A DNA stretch of 17,752 nt from an uncultured Eubacteriales bacterium (lineage in GTDB: Bacteria; Bacillota; Clostridia; Oscillospirales; Acutalibacteraceae), in NCBI GenBank assembly GCA_934445015.1, contig CAKSDJ010000032.1, positions 1 to 17,752 on the forward strand. Reading direction: 5' to 3'. The notes under the pieces were generated by a model, which was given only the letters and a program-made list of their open reading frames with translations, did no database searches and was not told where the DNA came from. Positions within the stretch are counted from its first letter, which is position 1. Each line of letters begins with the position of its first letter. Made by a program: the position numbers and the translations under genes. This document shows, piece by piece, positions 15,470 through 17,752 of the stretch.

Positions 15470-15997
15470 ATGAAAAACACAAAAAAAATTACACTTTGCG
15501 CGATGATTTCGGCATTGTCGGTTGTGGTAATGCTTACAAGTTATTTTCCTTATCTTACCTATGCAATTCCTGCAATAGCCGGTATTTTTATAATGGTTCC
15601 GCTTATAGAGTGCGGCGTGCCCTGGGCAATTTTTTCATATATTGCAAGTGCCGCAATAGTATTTTTTGTGGGCGAAAATGAGGCGAAACTGTTATACATA
15701 CTGTTTCTCGGTTACTATCCGATTTTAAAATCTGTTATTGAAAGAATAAAAAAACAGTTTGTCGAATGGATACTTAAACTTTTATGTTTTAATGCCGCAG
15801 CATTGCTGTTTTATTATGTTGCAAGCGCATTATTTTCAATATCGTTTGATGATTTGGGCAGTTTAGGCAAATACGGCGCTCCGATATTTTTGTTGCTGTG
15901 CAACATAGTGTTCGTTGTTTATGACATAGGCATTTCGCGCGTAGCGTCATATTATATGATAAGCCTGCATAACAGAATAAAACGGATAATTGAATAA
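15470..15997 (+). CDS. Conserved six-helix membrane protein of unknown function
   Basis: 175 residues with hydrophobic helices near 7-26, 30-50, 52-68, 73-90, 100-124 and 137-156, and a basic C-terminal tail (HNRIKRIIE). The GYYPILKSVIERI segment (81-93) looks like a conserved core motif. The size and six-helix plan recall ECF-transporter S components, but I see no substrate motif and do not assign one. The chosen ATG at 15470 is one nt after the stop of the J-domain gene, which points to translational coupling. The frame is open back to 15392, but that would add a non-hydrophobic stretch overlapping the neighbour. The ribosome binding site is weak, which fits coupling. It is the last gene before the terminator. 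Confidence 0.75.
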   Translation: MKNTKKITLCAMISALSVVVMLTSYFPYLTYAIPAIAGIFIMVPLIECGVPWAIFSYIASAAIVFFVGENEAKLLYILFLGYYPILKSVIERIKKQFVEWILKLLCFNAAALLFYYVASALFSISFDDLGSLGKYGAPIFLLLCNIVFVVYDIGISRVASYYMISLHNRIKRIIE

Positions 15998-16034
15998 AAT
16001 CGCGTGGTGTATGCTGCGCAAAACACTTAATATA

Positions 16035-16069
16035 AAAAAGAAGGTGATACCGCGTATCTCCTTCTTTTT
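16035..16069. terminator. Two-way intrinsic terminator between the uvrA-side run and rnf
   Basis: AAAAAGAAGGTGATAC (16035-16050) pairs with GTATCTCCTTCTTTTT (16054-16069) around a CGC loop, with one T-T mismatch. A and T runs flank both sides. It can end the plus-strand genes and also the minus-strand rnf cluster, whose last stop codon starts at 16078. Confidence 0.85.
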
Positions 16070-16075
16070 GTTCGT

Positions 16076-16852
16076 TTAAATTATCGCTTTGCGTTTACAA
16101 ACCGCTGCACATTCTTTGCAGCCGGTGCATTTAGCGTAGTCTATTATTGCAACATTGTCTGATATTGAAATTGCGCCGTGTTTGCAGGTTTTAACGCACA
16201 TACCGCACGCTATACAGGATGTTTTGCATACTTTTATAACCTGCGGACCCTTATCGTTATTCGAACACCAGACCCTTGTACTGCTGTTTTTAGGAATTAC
16301 CGATATAATTGACTTTGGGCAGACAGACGCACATTTTCCGCATCCTACGCAAACATCTTCGCATATAAGCGGTCTGTCGTTCTGCATACTTATTGCGTCA
16401 AACGGGCAAGAACGCATACAGTCGCCGTAACCTATACAGCCGAACCGACATTCAAGCGGACCCGAATGCAACAAATTTGCCGCCGCACAGGTTTTAAGAC
16501 CCGTATATTCATATTTTGTGTTAACGGTGTCGCAGTTACCATGACAGGCAATAAATGCGATTTTAGGTTCTGAATTTACCTCTACACCTAAAATTTTTGA
16601 TAGTGCCGAAGCGGTATCGGCACCGCCGGGCGCACATTTATCGGGCGGCGCTTCCCCTTTTGCAAGAGCCGAGGCATAGCCGTCGCAACCCGAAAATCCA
16701 CACGCGCCGCAATTTGCGCCGGGCAGACAATTTCTGATCTCGACTTCTTTTTCGTCAACGGGAACAGCCATAAATTTAGCGGCAAGCGCAAGCCCCAAGC
16801 CTGCTATGATGCCTATAACCGCTACGATTATAACAGGTAAAAAGACAGACAT
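16076..16852 (-). CDS. rnfB: Rnf complex iron-sulfur subunit RnfB
   Basis: Electron-entry subunit of the Rnf complex, which oxidises reduced ferredoxin, reduces NAD+ and pumps Na+ or H+ across the membrane. 258 residues. An N-terminal membrane anchor (about 4-27) is followed by the four-Cys domain CLPGANCGACGFSGC with Cys48, 51, 56 and 73, plus an additional Cys42. Four ferredoxin-type cysteine groups then follow, in two pairs: CRFGCIGYGDCMRSCP with CEDVCVGCGKCASVCP, and CKTSCIACGMCVKTC with CTGCKECAAVC. Up to five 4Fe-4S clusters are predicted. The first group has five residues where CxxC is usual. The ATG at 16852 follows AGGGGG and lies six nt after the rnfA stop. It is the last gene of the cluster before the shared terminator. 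Confidence 0.97.
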   Translation of the reverse strand: MSVFLPVIIVAVIGIIAGLGLALAAKFMAVPVDEKEVEIRNCLPGANCGACGFSGCDGYASALAKGEAPPDKCAPGGADTASALSKILGVEVNSEPKIAFIACHGNCDTVNTKYEYTGLKTCAAANLLHSGPLECRFGCIGYGDCMRSCPFDAISMQNDRPLICEDVCVGCGKCASVCPKSIISVIPKNSSTRVWCSNNDKGPQVIKVCKTSCIACGMCVKTCKHGAISISDNVAIIDYAKCTGCKECAAVCKRKAII

Positions 16853-16858
16853 ATCAAA

Positions 16859-17440
16859 TCAACCCCCTATACCCGAAAAGCCTAAGAATGAAAGTGCCAC
16901 TAATGCCGCAGACACAAGCGTTATTGGGAGTCCTTTTAAAAATTCGGGAACATCTGCGGTTTCAACCTTTGAACGCACACCAGAAAACAAAAGCATCGCA
17001 AGCATAAATCCAAGACCTGCGCTCAGTGCGTTAAACAGCGATTTAACAAAGTTCAATTCATTTGTTATGTTTAACATAGTAATGCCGAGCACCGCGCAGT
17101 TTGTGGTTATAAGCGGCAGATAAATACCGAGTGCTTTATAAACAGGTTTTATAAATCTTTTTAAAAATACTTCAATCAACTGAACAATTGCCGCAATTAC
17201 AAGTATGAACACTACGGTTTCAAGATAAGTATAATCGGGATAAAGCAAATATGTATATATAGGCCACGTAACCGCAGTTGCAATTACCATAACAAGCGTT
17301 ACGGCAAGGCTCATTGAAAAGGCGGTGTTTACTTTTTTTGATACTCCCAAAAACGGGCATATACCTAAAAATTTTGAAAGCACCATATTATTGGTAAGAA
17401 TACCTGCGAGAATAATTGAGGCTATTGATGTACTACTCAT
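16859..17440 (-). CDS. rnfA: Rnf complex membrane subunit RnfA
   Basis: Integral membrane subunit of the Rnf ion pump, 193 residues with six predicted helices. The conserved helix containing NNMVLSKFLGICPFLGVSKK (about 17-36) carries a Cys that in RnfA and RnfE takes part in a membrane-embedded Fe-S centre between the two homologous subunits. A second such site is LITTNCAVLG in the middle of the protein. I choose the ATG at 17440, which overlaps the rnfE stop by eight bases and follows AGGTG. A GTG at 17449 in the same frame is possible but leaves poor spacing to a Shine-Dalgarno sequence. The overlap implies translational coupling with rnfE. Confidence 0.97.
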   Translation of the reverse strand: MSSTSIASIILAGILTNNMVLSKFLGICPFLGVSKKVNTAFSMSLAVTLVMVIATAVTWPIYTYLLYPDYTYLETVVFILVIAAIVQLIEVFLKRFIKPVYKALGIYLPLITTNCAVLGITMLNITNELNFVKSLFNALSAGLGFMLAMLLFSGVRSKVETADVPEFLKGLPITLVSAALVALSFLGFSGIGG

Positions 17441-17752
17441 CTTCGGCACCTGCCTTTTCGGTAATTACGTCGTTTTCACACGCTGCCGGATCTGAACATA
17501 ATTTGCGTGACGGGCAGTTTGCGCATCCTAAGTGCTCCACAACTTTTTTACCCTGTTTTTTTGCTATGGCATTAGAGGCCGCCACCAACATACCGAATAC
17601 AAAAAATCCGCCCGGAGGAAGCAAAAATATTATCATAGGCTCAATTATTTTTGATGTTACGGGCAGCGAAAACAATGTTCCTGCACCTAAAATTTCGCGT
17701 ATGGCGCCCATAAGGGTAAGTGTTGCGGTAAATCCTATGCCCATACCCAAAC
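17433..17752 (-). CDS. rnfE: Rnf complex membrane subunit RnfE, N-terminus beyond right edge
   Basis: C-terminal half of the RnfA homologue that pairs with it in the membrane part of the Rnf pump. About 106 codons are visible. The frame enters from the right edge, so its first part, and probably rnfC, rnfD and rnfG, lie beyond 17752. Visible marks are LGMGIGFTATLTLMGAIREI, the LLPPGGFFVFGMLVAASNAI helix and a polar cytoplasmic end. After the last helix comes an unusual tail with CANCPSRKLC and a further Cys (positions 17525-17478), then an acidic end. The gene order E-A-B matches the end of clostridial rnfCDGEAB clusters. Confidence 0.95.
   Translation of the reverse strand, partial: LGMGIGFTATLTLMGAIREILGAGTLFSLPVTSKIIEPMIIFLLPPGGFFVFGMLVAASNAIAKKQGKKVVEHLGCANCPSRKLCSDPAACENDVITEKAGAEDE

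Noticed and set aside
1..17752. CRISPR arrays, transposons, phage genes, toxin-antitoxin or defence islands, tRNA genes.
   Set aside because: No regularly spaced repeats, transposase or integrase motifs, terminal repeats or tRNA-like folds were seen on reading both strands.

Overview
The window looks like part of a chromosome from a low-to-moderate GC, spore-forming member of the Clostridia. The evidence is AT-rich intergenic DNA, strong AGGAGG-type ribosome binding sites, a T-box leader in front of ileS, the spore germination protein YpeB, and a clostridial-type rnf cluster. A gut or rumen Oscillospirales-like bacterium would fit, but the sequence does not fix the genus. There are no tRNA or rRNA genes, insertion sequences, phage genes or CRISPR arrays. 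Gene content and base composition are uniform and read as ordinary core chromosome.

Layout. Positions 1-1611 (minus strand) hold the N-terminal 537 codons of a membrane-anchored lipoteichoic-acid-synthase-type sulfatase-fold protein, cut by the left edge. Positions 1807-5616 (minus) form one transcription unit: promoter, T-box leader with an AUC (Ile) specifier and intrinsic terminator, type-2 isoleucyl-tRNA synthetase, then a small two-helix membrane protein and a terminator. Divergent from it on the plus strand are ypeB and a ZIP-family metal transporter, ending at a two-way terminator shared with a convergent minus-strand SGNH/GDSL hydrolase (7989-8885). From 8963 rightwards on the plus strand lie uvrB and uvrA, each with its own sigma-A-type promoter, followed with no visible terminator by a DUF5685-type protein, a J-domain/TPR protein with a very cysteine-rich tail, and a multi-pass membrane protein. 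That run ends at a hairpin (16035-16069) which also terminates the convergent rnf cluster (rnfE partial, rnfA, rnfB; minus strand).

How the parts work. IleRS synthesis is probably matched to uncharged tRNA-Ile through the T-box. UvrB and UvrA form the damage-recognition part of nucleotide excision repair, with a candidate LexA-like site at the uvrA transcription start. RnfE, RnfA and RnfB are parts of the ferredoxin:NAD+ oxidoreductase ion pump.

The part least explained by known biology is the tightly packed three-gene group at 14015-15997. Its first product carries two Asp-rich DxxxD-type motifs plus paired CxxC motifs, and its second joins a J domain to a tail of 10 cysteines in 28 residues. 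It is the best candidate for an undescribed system here, but a function cannot be assigned from sequence alone. Other points of interest are a perfect 7+8+7 inverted repeat lying between the -35 and -10 of the uvrB promoter, an 11-bp perfect inverted repeat inside the hydrolase gene, and a cysteine-rich tail on RnfE.
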